Below the pieces are notes generated by a model. That model did not search any database and was not told where the DNA came from. It worked only from the letters and a program-made list of their open reading frames with translations. A stretch of DNA of 64,000 nucleotides. Source: UBA1413 sp037447215. GTDB lineage: Bacteria; Bacteroidota; Bacteroidia; Bacteroidales; Prolixibacteraceae. The translations under genes and the position numbers were made by a program. Location of the stretch: assembly GCA_037447215.1 (NCBI GenBank), contig JBBIHB010000008.1, positions 40,411-104,410 on the forward strand, written 5' to 3'. This document shows positions 1 through 8,259 of this stretch, one piece after another. Each line of letters starts with the position of its first letter. Positions within the stretch are counted from its first letter, which is position 1.

Positions 1-1
1 T

Positions 2-1111
2 TTTCTGGATGAATGGTTTTTCAGCGACGACGGGGGAAACTGGCGTGCCGAAGGCATTTCGTCAGGGGGTGTGCCAGTTCCCGGTGGTGGCGGTGGCTGG
101 GGTAATGGAAAGTCAGGTCTAAATTACCTTGGCGATAATGTCGCATTGTATCAGTCTAATTATACCCTGAAAAGCAGTGATATCGACGATCATTGGGAAA
201 GACTTGCTGCTGCATGCAAATCGCTGAATACAACACCTGCATCGCTGATGACTGAGGAAATTCCCCGCTATTTTGATATCGACAGGGTTTTATGGTTCCT
301 TGCATGTGAGATTGCTTTTTCTGACGATGACAGCTATGTTTTTAAAGGTCAGCAGGATTACTACATTTATTATGAACCCGAACCCCAGAGAATTACTCCA
401 ATCGAATTCGATGGCAATTCAGTGATGAAAATGAATAATGCAGGCTGGAGCCCGTTTTTGAATGAGAATAAGGTAAACTACCCGCTATCGAATAAATTGC
501 TGGCAGTGCCTCAGTACCGGCAACGATACCTGGCACACCTCCGGACCATAATCAATGAATTGTTTGACATTGCTTCGGCCAACCGGATTATTGATAATTA
601 TAAATCGCAGATTGATGCCCTTGTTGAATCAGACCCCAAAAAATTGTATGGATATAATCAGTTTATCAATGAAATTGGAGTGCTTAAAAATTTTATAAGC
701 ACCAGACGAAATAATCTTCTTTCCAATCCGGAAGTAGCACAGAAATCGCCGGAAATTATTGAAGTGGATTACCGGAATACCGATGGTGTGGCCTGGGTTC
801 CACCGGTACCAAACAGTGAGGTAATTGTAACAGCCAAAATTGCTGCATCAACCGGGATAAATCGTGTAAACCTCTATTATTCAGCATCACTGGTTGGAAA
901 TTTTTCAATAATTCAGATGTCAGACGAAGGCAAGTACAGCGATGGCGTTTCAGGTGATGGAATTTACGGAGCCAAACTTCCCGGGCATCCCGGCGGCACT
1001 TATGTCAGATTTTATATTGAAGCTGTTTCCGATAATGCCCATCTCTCGGTTTCCTATTATCCTCCCGGCGCCGAACATGATGTATTTTTCTTTCAGGTAA
1101 AATCCGAATAA
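2..1111 (+). CDS. CotH-family kinase-like protein, C-terminal part (5' truncated by window)
   Basis: The frame is open from base 2, so the start lies upstream and only about the last 369 residues are visible. The segment reading YFDIDRVLWFLACEI, followed about 50 residues later by ITPIEFDGNSVM, matches the late part of CotH domains, atypical protein kinases first known from Bacillus spore coats and common in exported Bacteroidota proteins. A Gly-rich stretch (GGGGGWGNG) precedes it. The last 110 or so residues form a separate beta-rich domain with an Asp/Gly-rich turn (SDEGKYSDGVSGDGIYGAKL), resembling the Ig-like domains used as anchors in exported proteins. A GTG at 71 could be mistaken for a start but lies mid-domain. 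The family call is fairly secure; the substrate is unknown. Confidence 0.75.
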   Translation, partial: FLDEWFFSDDGGNWRAEGISSGGVPVPGGGGGWGNGKSGLNYLGDNVALYQSNYTLKSSDIDDHWERLAAACKSLNTTPASLMTEEIPRYFDIDRVLWFLACEIAFSDDDSYVFKGQQDYYIYYEPEPQRITPIEFDGNSVMKMNNAGWSPFLNENKVNYPLSNKLLAVPQYRQRYLAHLRTIINELFDIASANRIIDNYKSQIDALVESDPKKLYGYNQFINEIGVLKNFISTRRNNLLSNPEVAQKSPEIIEVDYRNTDGVAWVPPVPNSEVIVTAKIAASTGINRVNLYYSASLVGNFSIIQMSDEGKYSDGVSGDGIYGAKLPGHPGGTYVRFYIEAVSDNAHLSVSYYPPGAEHDVFFFQVKSE

Positions 1112-1227
1112 TCCTTTTCTGCTTAAAGAAATTTTTTTTAAAGGTTTAGATTGTTTAAATTACAATTAGTATCTTGCATCAGATTTTGAGAAGTTTATAC
1201 TATACTAAGTCAACTAATCTTAATAGG

Positions 1228-3708
1228 ATGAAACGATTAATAAACCTTTGTTTTATGATGTTAACATTCGCCAACGCAACGGCCCAGGGCCTTAAAATCA
1301 ACGAACATGAGTATTTTGAGATGCCTGGCCTCAATGTGATGGTGTTCTACGATATTTATCCTGAAGGGCATCAGGGTGCCATAGGGATTATTCAGAACGG
1401 AACCAGGGTAGCTACCAACGGCGATCTTCGCCTTGAACCTACACCCGGGCAGTGGCAGCCTATACCGAAAGTCGGCGCCCGCACCGTGGTTCCCGAAAAC
1501 AATGAGGTAAATGTGATCTGCTGGTTTCCCGATACCGCCATAAACCGCAAAGGGTTCAATCCGATTTATTACCCCGATCTGTCATTTGTATATAAAGTCC
1601 GTGTAATTGCAGAAGGGTCAAAATTCCGCATTCTGGTTGACCTTAAGGAACTGCTTCCTCCCGAATGGGAAAAACAGGTTGGATTCAACCTCGAGCTTTT
1701 TCCCGGCCTACTGTTTGGTAAAACCTGGTATCTCGATGGAAAACATGGCCTTTTCAATACGCAACCCAACGGCCCGATGGAGCAGGATATTAACGGCGAC
1801 TGGCAGGCTGCCCCTATGGCGGTTGGTAATAAACTTACCATTGCCCCCGAAGAACCTGCCCAATTGATGAAAATCGAAAGTTTTGGTGAACCGCTCCAGT
1901 TACTCGATGGCCGTTTTTATCACAACAACGGATGGTATGTTGTTCGTTCACTGGTTACTCCGGGCAAAACCAAAGGCGCCGTCGAGTGGGTAATCGATGC
2001 CAACGTGCTGCCCAACTTTATTTCAAAACCGGTTGTACATGTAAGCCAGGTAGGATATCATCCGACTCAGGAAAAAATCGCCACACTCGAAGCCGATGTT
2101 TCAGTAAGCAATCCTTCGGAATTAAAACTGATTCATTACACCAATGAAGGGGTACAAATCACAGTAAAATCAGCAATTCCTGAATTCTGGGGAAAGTTTC
2201 TGCGTTTCAATTATTTTCAACTCAATTTTAGCGATATAACCAAAGAAGGTGTTTACCGCGTTCAGTACGAAGATTATTTATCAGAACCTTTCCGGATAGG
2301 AAATACCATTTACGACCGCGATGTGTGGCAACCCACGCTCGAATATTTTCTGCCGGTGCAGATGTGCCACATGCGTGTAAACGAAGGTTACCGGGTCTGG
2401 CACGACCTCTGCCACATGGACGATGCCCTTATGGCGCCGGTAGATACCAACCATTTCGATGGCTATGTACAGGGGCCCTCCACCCTTACAGGCTTTAAGC
2501 CTGGCGACCAGGTGCCGGGACTCAATATCGGCGGCTGGCACGATGCCGGCGATTATGATTTGCGGGTAGAATCTCAGGCTGGTACAGTTTGGGTACTAAC
2601 CATGTCGTATGAGCAGTTTAAGCCCGATTGGGACATGACCACGGTCGATCAGGAAAAGAGGATAGTCGAAATTCATTTGCCTGATGGGAAAAATGATATT
2701 TTGCAACAGATCGAGCACGGATTACTTTCCATTGTGGGTGGATATAAAAGACTGGGCAGACTATACAGGGGAATTATCTGCAACCATTTAAGACAATATG
2801 TTCTTTTGGGCGACGGAGCGGCCATGACCGATGGCCTGAAATATAATCCTGCCTTAGGATATAATGAACGCACATGTTGCGAATCGGGGCGTCCTGACGA
2901 CCGGTGGGTTTTTACAGAGAATAATCCGGCCCGCGAGGTAGAGGTTGCCCGTTCGTTGGCTGCCGCTGTCAGGGTAATGAAAGGTTTCAACGGCACGCTT
3001 GCCTTGGAGGCACTCAATGCAGCAGAAGCCATTTATGCCGCTGCTGAACCTGCTGGAAACCGAAGGATTCTGAACAACAAAATTAAAGCTGCAGTTGAAC
3101 TGTTGATAACCACGAATGATAAACGGTATGCCGGCGACCTCACCAAAATGTTAACTGATGAAGTGTTGCGGGATAGTGATGTAGCCGCCCATGTTGGCAG
3201 GGTATTGCCGATACTCAATAATTCCAATCTTACGGCTATGGCAACAGAAGCCGTTAAGGCATACCGCCGCGAGGTGGAAAAACTTCAGCGAGAGAACCCG
3301 TTTGGCGTTCCTTACCGTCCACATATCTGGGGCGATGGCTGGAATATCCAGAATTTTGGAGTCAGGCAATATTTCCTGCAAAGGTATTATCCCGATATTT
3401 TCGATGCCCGGTATATGCTTAACGCTTTAAATTTTGTTTTAGGGAACCACCCAGGAGAGAATACCTCCTCGTTTGTTTCAGGCGTAGGAAGCCGTTCGGT
3501 AACAGTGGCTTACGGTGTCAATCGCGCCGACTGGTCTTTTATTCCCGGAGGATCAGTTTCTGGTACAGGAATAATCCGTCCTGATTTTCCGGAACTGAAA
3601 GTGTGGCCATTCTTCTGGCAGCAAACTGAATATGTAATGGGTGGGGGCGCTACCAATTTTATGTTTTTGGCACTGGCCGCGAAGGAATTGTTCCGAAATA
3701 CACGGTAA
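1228..3708 (+). CDS. Glycoside hydrolase family 9 protein (endoglucanase-like), secreted
   Basis: 826 residues from the ATG at 1228, chosen because it begins a clean signal peptide (MKRLINLCFMMLTFANATAQ); an in-frame ATG at 1174 would add 18 polar residues in front. About 260 N-terminal residues match no domain I recognise. A CelD_N-type Ig-like domain follows (from VVHVSQVGYHPTQEKIATLE), then the GH9 catalytic barrel. The catalytic-base motif GGWHDAGDYD lies near residues 434-443 and the probable acid is Glu801 in QQTEYVMGGG. The usual GH9 RPHHR-like histidine motif is replaced by a divergent stretch (SGVGSRSVTVAYGVNRADW), so the substrate may not be cellulose. No type IX sorting domain is evident at the C-terminus. 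GH9 enzymes cleave beta-1,4-glucans or related polymers. Confidence 0.85.
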   Translation: MKRLINLCFMMLTFANATAQGLKINEHEYFEMPGLNVMVFYDIYPEGHQGAIGIIQNGTRVATNGDLRLEPTPGQWQPIPKVGARTVVPENNEVNVICWFPDTAINRKGFNPIYYPDLSFVYKVRVIAEGSKFRILVDLKELLPPEWEKQVGFNLELFPGLLFGKTWYLDGKHGLFNTQPNGPMEQDINGDWQAAPMAVGNKLTIAPEEPAQLMKIESFGEPLQLLDGRFYHNNGWYVVRSLVTPGKTKGAVEWVIDANVLPNFISKPVVHVSQVGYHPTQEKIATLEADVSVSNPSELKLIHYTNEGVQITVKSAIPEFWGKFLRFNYFQLNFSDITKEGVYRVQYEDYLSEPFRIGNTIYDRDVWQPTLEYFLPVQMCHMRVNEGYRVWHDLCHMDDALMAPVDTNHFDGYVQGPSTLTGFKPGDQVPGLNIGGWHDAGDYDLRVESQAGTVWVLTMSYEQFKPDWDMTTVDQEKRIVEIHLPDGKNDILQQIEHGLLSIVGGYKRLGRLYRGIICNHLRQYVLLGDGAAMTDGLKYNPALGYNERTCCESGRPDDRWVFTENNPAREVEVARSLAAAVRVMKGFNGTLALEALNAAEAIYAAAEPAGNRRILNNKIKAAVELLITTNDKRYAGDLTKMLTDEVLRDSDVAAHVGRVLPILNNSNLTAMATEAVKAYRREVEKLQRENPFGVPYRPHIWGDGWNIQNFGVRQYFLQRYYPDIFDARYMLNALNFVLGNHPGENTSSFVSGVGSRSVTVAYGVNRADWSFIPGGSVSGTGIIRPDFPELKVWPFFWQQTEYVMGGGATNFMFLALAAKELFRNTR

Positions 3709-3862
3709 ACCTACATTCGGCAACCAGGGGTGAATGCTTCGGCGCCAACCTGCCACATCCCTGGAAGTTACAGTGTATTTGATTTTTACTGCTGTAATTC
3801 ACATAATTCTCAAAAAACTTTATCTGGTCGTCTTAAATTATTCCAGATTAGTGTTTCATCTG

Positions 3863-3955
3863 TATAAATTGTTTTGATTTTTAATGGTCAGATGGAATCA
3901 CTATGAGGCACGTTATTCATTCCGGTTTGTGTTTTGCTAATCATGGTGATTTCAT
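3863..3955. repeat. Copy A of a 93-bp dispersed hairpin element
   Basis: This block aligns without gaps to 9536-9628 (copy B), with about 15 differences in 93 bases. The first 33 bases are almost identical (one difference). The rest can fold into a 15-bp stem (3892-3906 with 3941-3955) around a 34-base loop. Two stem pairs differ from copy B by changes on both sides that keep pairing (C-G versus T-A, A-T versus T-A), and one goes from T.G to C-G. It lies between the GH9 gene and an antitoxin remnant. Confidence 0.75.
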
Positions 3956-4041
3956 ATTTGTAAAAATCTCAGAGGGTTCAGTTTATCAAGCTCCATGGCT
4001 CCCTGATGTTAAGGTACACATTAAATCTTATTATAAGGATA

Positions 4042-4295
4042 GTATTACAGTTAACAAGTCGTCAGTTCAGGGAAAAACAAAAAGCATTTTTCGATCTGGC
4101 CGATAGGGGGGAAAAGATAATTATAAGAAGGGCAATAAAAAATCTTAGATATTGACTTCTGTCGATGACGATGATTTGTATTTTACCACTGAAATGCTGG
4201 CGAAAATTGATCACTCTGTTCAGCAAGCAAAAGAGGGAAAAGTTATTCCTATAATCACTGATGAGGAACTTGCCAATTTTTTGAATGCTTTGTAA
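4042..4295 (+). pseudogene. Decayed Phd/YefM-type antitoxin
   Basis: Two frames read as one antitoxin-like protein. Frame one gives TSRQFREKQKAFFDLADRG, then EKIIIRR, the usual Phd/YefM DNA-binding half of Bacteroidota antitoxins. Frame two, entered after a base is lost in the G run at 4130-4132, gives NKKS, a TAG stop at 4146-4148, then ILTSVDDDDLYFTTEMLAKI and an Ile/Gln/Lys-rich tail ending in ELANFLNAL at TAA 4293-4295. No clear start codon survives; GTA at 4042 begins the recognisable part. No toxin gene follows, since ddl in the opposite strand begins 22 bases on. It is therefore an orphan, broken antitoxin. Confidence 0.8.
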
Positions 4296-4317
4296 AATGA
4301 ATTAAAAATTATGAAAA

Positions 4318-5298
4318 CTAACCCTTAAGCCTGTCCTGAATAATGCCGGTTAAAACTTCCCTCAGGGTTTTTCCCATAGCGGCAATCTGCTGGGGGATAA
4401 AACTGGTGGCGGTCATGCCGGGTGTGGTATTTACTTCCAGAAAATAAAATTCGCCATTGCTCAGAATATAATCAATACGCACAATTCCTTCGCAGCCACA
4501 CCAATCGTAAATGCGGGCGCTCAGTTGCTGACATTCCTTGAAAAGGTTTTCGGGCAGCCGCGCCGGGGTGATCTCGTCGGTGGCGCCGGGGGTGTATTTG
4601 GCTTCAAAATCGAAAAATTCGTTTTTGGGCAGCACTTCGGTTACCGGAAATATTATCAGTTCGCCATTCAACCGGGCCAGTCCGCAGGTATATTCAGTAC
4701 CTGCAATAAACTCATCAACCAATGCCTCCCGGCTTTCGGTCCAGGCATGTTCAATGGCCTCTTTCAACTTTTCTTCCGATTTTACTTTGGTAACCCCGAA
4801 ACTTGAGCCACCTGCGTTGGGCTTCACAAACAGGGGCAAACCCAATTTTCCGGACAGTTGCTTTGTATCTATGGTATTGCCGGCAGTAAGCCTAACCGAA
4901 CGGGCCATTTTTACCCCAAAACTGCGCAGGAAATTGCTGCAGTGCCATTTATTGAATGTCAGCCCCGATACCTGTACATTGCAGGTAGAGTAAGGGATGC
5001 CGAGTAGTTCAAAATAGCCCTGAAGGATACCGTCTTCGCCCGGTGTACCATGGATGGTGATATAAGCAAAATCGGGTAAAACCTTCTTCCCGTTTATCCC
5101 AAAACTGAAGTCCGATTTGTTAACTTCTGCTATGGCCTGCCCGTTTTCAATCACCTGCCAGTTTTCTTTGGTCAGATGTATCAACCACGGGGTAAACAAG
5201 TCCGGATCAATGGCCTCAAAAACGTTTTTACCGCTTCTTACCGATACCTGGTATTCGGACGAATAACCTCCGGCTATAACTGCAACATTGGGTTTCAT
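4318..5298 (-). CDS. ddl: D-alanine--D-alanine ligase
   Basis: 326 residues, normal length. The enzyme joins two D-Ala with ATP to make the dipeptide that MurF adds to the peptidoglycan precursor. Seen in sequence: the N-terminal loop GGYSSEYQVS (10-19), HGTPGEDG (83-90), the ATP-grasp loop KPNAGGSSFGVTKV (159-172) and the C-terminal metal/substrate motif EVNTTPGMT. It is the last of a three-gene minus-strand run (PASTA protein, rluD, ddl) with gaps of 3 and 9 bases, so it is probably cotranscribed. The cognate murF and alr activities are encoded at 59.7-62.2 kb. Confidence 0.97.
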   Translation of the reverse strand: MKPNVAVIAGGYSSEYQVSVRSGKNVFEAIDPDLFTPWLIHLTKENWQVIENGQAIAEVNKSDFSFGINGKKVLPDFAYITIHGTPGEDGILQGYFELLGIPYSTCNVQVSGLTFNKWHCSNFLRSFGVKMARSVRLTAGNTIDTKQLSGKLGLPLFVKPNAGGSSFGVTKVKSEEKLKEAIEHAWTESREALVDEFIAGTEYTCGLARLNGELIIFPVTEVLPKNEFFDFEAKYTPGATDEITPARLPENLFKECQQLSARIYDWCGCEGIVRIDYILSNGEFYFLEVNTTPGMTATSFIPQQIAAMGKTLREVLTGIIQDRLKG

Positions 5299-5307
5299 TT
5301 TGGTTAA

Positions 5308-6357
5308 TTAAGTGATTTCTCGGTTAGCAATATAATTTCTCCATTTTTCCACTACAGCCAGCATATCATCGGGTAATTCCGATTCAAACATCATAGCTTT
5401 TCCGGTGGTTGGGTGCAGGAACCCCAGTGATTTGGCATGGAGTGCCTGCCGGGGCAACATCTGGAAACAGTTATGCACAAACTGCCTGTATTTCGAAAAA
5501 GTGGTTCCCCTTAAAATCTGGTCGCCCCCATAGGTTGAATCGTTGAACAGCGGATGGCCGATGTATTTCATGTGGACCCTGATCTGGTGCGTCCGCCCTG
5601 TTTCCAGCTGACATTCAATCAGGTTTACATATCCCAACCGTTCAATCACTTTATAATGGGTTACGGCAGGTTTTCCGTGGTCGCTTTCTGGAAACACCTT
5701 GAATATCTGGCGGTTGCTCAGGCTGCGCCCGATATTTCCGGTTATTGTACCCTTGTTTTCCTTAAGGTTTCCCCAAACCAGTGCCACATATTTTCTGAAC
5801 GATGTTTTTTCGAAGAATTGAATGGCCAGGCTGTTTTTGGCCAGTTCGGTTTTGGCGATCACCAGCAACCCCGAAGTGTCCTTATCGATCCGGTGCACCA
5901 GGCCCGGACGGGTGTCGCCGGAATTGAACAGAGGCAAATCGTTGAGGTAGTGCGACAGGGCATTCACCAATGTACCGCTGTAATTGCCATGTCCGGGGTG
6001 GACTACAAGGCCGGGGGGTTTATTGATTACCATCAGGTCGTCGTCTTCGTAAACAATATCCAGCGGGATTTCTTCAGGGATAATTTTCAGTTCGCGTTTG
6101 GGGTAATCCATAACTACCACAACGGTATCGCCGGGTTTTACCTTATAGTTTGCTTTTACCTGAACGTTGTTTACAAGGATATTGCCGGCATCGGCTGCTG
6201 CCTGGATACGGCTTCGGGAGGCTTTGTCGATCCTGTTGGCCAGAAACTTATCCACCCTGATCATTGATTGACCCGGATCGGCTACCAGCCTGAAATGCTC
6301 ATACAATTCATTTTCTTCCAGGCCTTCGGCATCGTCAAAATCTCTTTCTTCTTTCAT
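5308..6357 (-). CDS. rluD: RluD-family 23S rRNA pseudouridine synthase
   Basis: 349 residues. An S4 RNA-binding domain (about 31-90, SMIRVDKFLANRIDKASRSR) precedes an RluA/RluD catalytic domain with HRIDKDTSGLLVIAK; Asp158 in HRID is the catalytic residue. RTHQIRVH and PRQALHAKSLGF are the other family motifs. RluD makes pseudouridines in helix 69 of 23S rRNA; the exact positions modified cannot be read from sequence, so RluA/RluC-like targets are possible. It sits between a PASTA protein and ddl with 3- and 9-base gaps. Confidence 0.93.
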   Translation of the reverse strand: MKEERDFDDAEGLEENELYEHFRLVADPGQSMIRVDKFLANRIDKASRSRIQAAADAGNILVNNVQVKANYKVKPGDTVVVVMDYPKRELKIIPEEIPLDIVYEDDDLMVINKPPGLVVHPGHGNYSGTLVNALSHYLNDLPLFNSGDTRPGLVHRIDKDTSGLLVIAKTELAKNSLAIQFFEKTSFRKYVALVWGNLKENKGTITGNIGRSLSNRQIFKVFPESDHGKPAVTHYKVIERLGYVNLIECQLETGRTHQIRVHMKYIGHPLFNDSTYGGDQILRGTTFSKYRQFVHNCFQMLPRQALHAKSLGFLHPTTGKAMMFESELPDDMLAVVEKWRNYIANREIT

Positions 6358-6360
6358 TCC

Positions 6361-7191
6361 TTAAAAGTCAAGGTCTTCTTCTGTTTCCTTGTTTTCGGGA
6401 TTGTTTTCAATGAACTTGCTTTCATCGGTGGTAACCCACAAATCGATTGATGTCCCGGCATGAACATTCAGCACCGATCTGTAATCGGGGTGCTGGCGCC
6501 ACACACGTGCCAGCATGCTGTCGGTACGGCTGAAAATAGTATTATCGTAAATTACTGCGCCTAAACTAAGTATCGAATGGGCAATAATCTGTCTGGCATC
6601 CTGTAATGTCAAGCCGGTAACATTGGGAAGAAAAACAAGCTCCATTTCTTCTCCCGAACCTACTACCAAATCGACCCTTGTGCCTTTTGCCACCATTTCG
6701 CCAGTAACCACTTCGCGCCCGCCGATGGTAGCTTGTAACACCAGGTTTCTGAATTCTGAAGGCTTATAAGTTATATCGCCTGGTATCAAACCGGCTGATT
6801 CGATCTGGGCAAGGCTCTGCCGCAGCGAAATATCGGTCAGTGGAGGTATGGCAATCTGTTCAGGGGCAATTGCGTTAATAGTCAGAAAAAGCTTACGGTT
6901 ACGTTTTACGCGGAGTCCTGCATCTGGTACCTGGTCCACAACACCTCCGGCAACCATTTCTTCAACATAAGTACTGTCGGTTATAATGTATTTCAGGTGT
7001 TGCTGGTCAAGTATCCGGCTGAATTCATACTCGGTAAGTCCTTTGAGGTCAGGAACGGGAATGGACTCACCATGCCTGGTGTAAAGTTTCAGGGAATTCA
7101 GGATCAGAAAAACTGCAAATGAGGTTATGCCAACTGCTAAGGCAAAATGCCTGAAGAATATTTTGCTGGTTAGAAAATTTCTGATGCTCAT
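6361..7191 (-). CDS. Membrane-anchored PASTA-domain protein
   Basis: 276 residues: one transmembrane helix near the N-terminus (about 15-33, ALAVGITSFAVFLILN), then three PASTA-like repeats of about 65 residues (starting near IPVPDLKGL, IAIPPLTDI and VFLPNVTGL) and an acidic tail. PASTA domains bind uncrosslinked peptidoglycan or beta-lactams in kinases and penicillin-binding proteins; this one has no kinase or transpeptidase domain. Its position upstream of rluD and ddl fits a wall-sensing role, which is an inference. A TAnnTTTG-type -7 box on the minus strand lies at 7218-7225, 27 bases before the ATG. Confidence 0.88.
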   Translation of the reverse strand: MSIRNFLTSKIFFRHFALAVGITSFAVFLILNSLKLYTRHGESIPVPDLKGLTEYEFSRILDQQHLKYIITDSTYVEEMVAGGVVDQVPDAGLRVKRNRKLFLTINAIAPEQIAIPPLTDISLRQSLAQIESAGLIPGDITYKPSEFRNLVLQATIGGREVVTGEMVAKGTRVDLVVGSGEEMELVFLPNVTGLTLQDARQIIAHSILSLGAVIYDNTIFSRTDSMLARVWRQHPDYRSVLNVHAGTSIDLWVTTDESKFIENNPENKETEEDLDF

Positions 7192-7240
7192 TTGTTAAAA
7201 AATTGTGACCTGATTCGCAAAGTTAATTAGGAATAAACAC

Positions 7241-7274
7241 AAAAAGGTAAGGAATTATTGCTCCTTACCTTTCC
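7241..7274 (-). terminator. Intrinsic terminator of rpmH
   Basis: A perfect 11-bp inverted repeat (7243-7253 with 7262-7272, AAAGGTAAGGA and its complement) with an 8-base loop ends in a T run when read on the minus strand. It lies 27 bases after the rpmH stop. Confidence 0.75.
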
Positions 7275-7300
7275 GGTGAGTAAAAACATCAGCAATAAAA

Positions 7301-7459
7301 TTATTTTTTATGCCGTGGTTCGTCAGAAACGGTCAGTTTTTTTCTTCCTTTTGCACGACGGGCCTTCAGAACTTTGCGGCCATTAGCCGTTGACATCCTT
7401 TCCCTGAACCCGTGCTTGTTCCTTCTTTTCCTGTTCGATGGTTGAAATGTTCTTTTCAT
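7301..7459 (-). CDS. rpmH: 50S ribosomal protein L34
   Basis: 52 residues, the usual size. It begins MKRTFQPSNRKRRNKHGF and continues RERMSTANGRKVLKARRAKG, the diagnostic L34 sequence, with a basic C-terminus ending EPRHKK. L34 is a late-assembling large-subunit protein. The gene stands alone with a strong promoter (7505-7535) and its own terminator (7241-7274). The dnaA and rnpA neighbours usual in Firmicutes and Proteobacteria are absent. Confidence 0.97.
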   Translation of the reverse strand: MKRTFQPSNRKRRNKHGFRERMSTANGRKVLKARRAKGRKKLTVSDEPRHKK

Positions 7460-7504
7460 CGCTATATATTTACCTGATTGATTATTCTTTTATTTTTCGG
7501 ACTA

Positions 7505-7535
7505 CAAAAATAGGTTAATTTTCAATATTACCAAA
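7505..7535 (-). promoter_or_regulatory. Consensus Bacteroidota promoter of rpmH
   Basis: On the minus strand TTTG (7532-7535), a 19-base spacer and TATTTTTG (7505-7512) match the Bacteroidota primary-sigma pattern TTTG-N19-TAnnTTTG exactly. The rpmH ATG is 45 bases downstream of the -7 box. Confidence 0.75.
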
Positions 7536-7551
7536 GTAGATAGTAAGATTT

Positions 7552-8259
7552 TCAGGATTGATCGGATTTCACCGAAAACCTGAACCCAATTCCATGCAGG
7601 TTAACTATTTTAATATTGGGGTCGTGTGCGAAATACTTCCTGAGCCTCGAAATAAAAACATCTAGGCTTCTTCCAAGAAAATAATCATTTGAGCCCCAAA
7701 CCCTGTTCAGGATTTCGTCCCTGTTGAGCACTGTATTCTGATGATTGGCAAACAGCTTTATCAAATCGGCCTCTTTAAGGGTTAAGCGTCGTTCATATTC
7801 GGTATGTTTCAGCAATAATTCCTCTTCAATAAAAACATAATTTCCGATGATGATTTCGTTTTTAAAATGATTTGCCGATGTTGAATGGCTCCTTTTTAGG
7901 AAAATTTTCATTTTCAGGAGCAATTCTTCCATGCTGAACGGTTTTGTAATATAGTCATCACCACCGATAGTTAGCCCTGCAATTTTATCTTCGGTCATAG
8001 AGCGGGCGGTTAGGAAAAGGATGGGTACCTGTTCATCCGTTTTCCTGATCTCCTTTGCCACAGAAAACCCATCAACACGGGGCAACATAACATCGAGCAG
8101 AATCAGGGCAAAGTTACCTGAACGGAAAAATTTTAATGCTTTTTCGCCATCTTCGGCAACTGTTACATTGTAATTGTTCTGCTCCAGGTTATCGCGGATG
8201 ATGAAGATTAAAGCCGGGTCATCTTCGACCAACAGAACGGGAAATCTGATTTCATTCAT
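7552..8259 (-). CDS. OmpR/PhoB-type response regulator
   Basis: 235 residues: receiver domain (1-120) with acidic pair Asp13/Asp14, phospho-acceptor Asp56 in LILLDVMLP, Thr84 and Lys106, then a winged-helix DNA-binding domain (about 135-232, ending KIVNLHGIGFRF). It overlaps the end of the histidine kinase gene by 8 bases, so the two are translated together and form a two-component pair. The closest described type in Bacteroidota is the RprX/RprY pair; the signal is unknown. Confidence 0.93.
   Translation of the reverse strand: MNEIRFPVLLVEDDPALIFIIRDNLEQNNYNVTVAEDGEKALKFFRSGNFALILLDVMLPRVDGFSVAKEIRKTDEQVPILFLTARSMTEDKIAGLTIGGDDYITKPFSMEELLLKMKIFLKRSHSTSANHFKNEIIIGNYVFIEEELLLKHTEYERRLTLKEADLIKLFANHQNTVLNRDEILNRVWGSNDYFLGRSLDVFISRLRKYFAHDPNIKIVNLHGIGFRFSVKSDQS

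Noticed and set aside
3903..4106. A 67-codon open frame on the plus strand
   Set aside because: It runs through the hairpin repeat and out-of-frame across the decayed antitoxin, so it is a chance frame.
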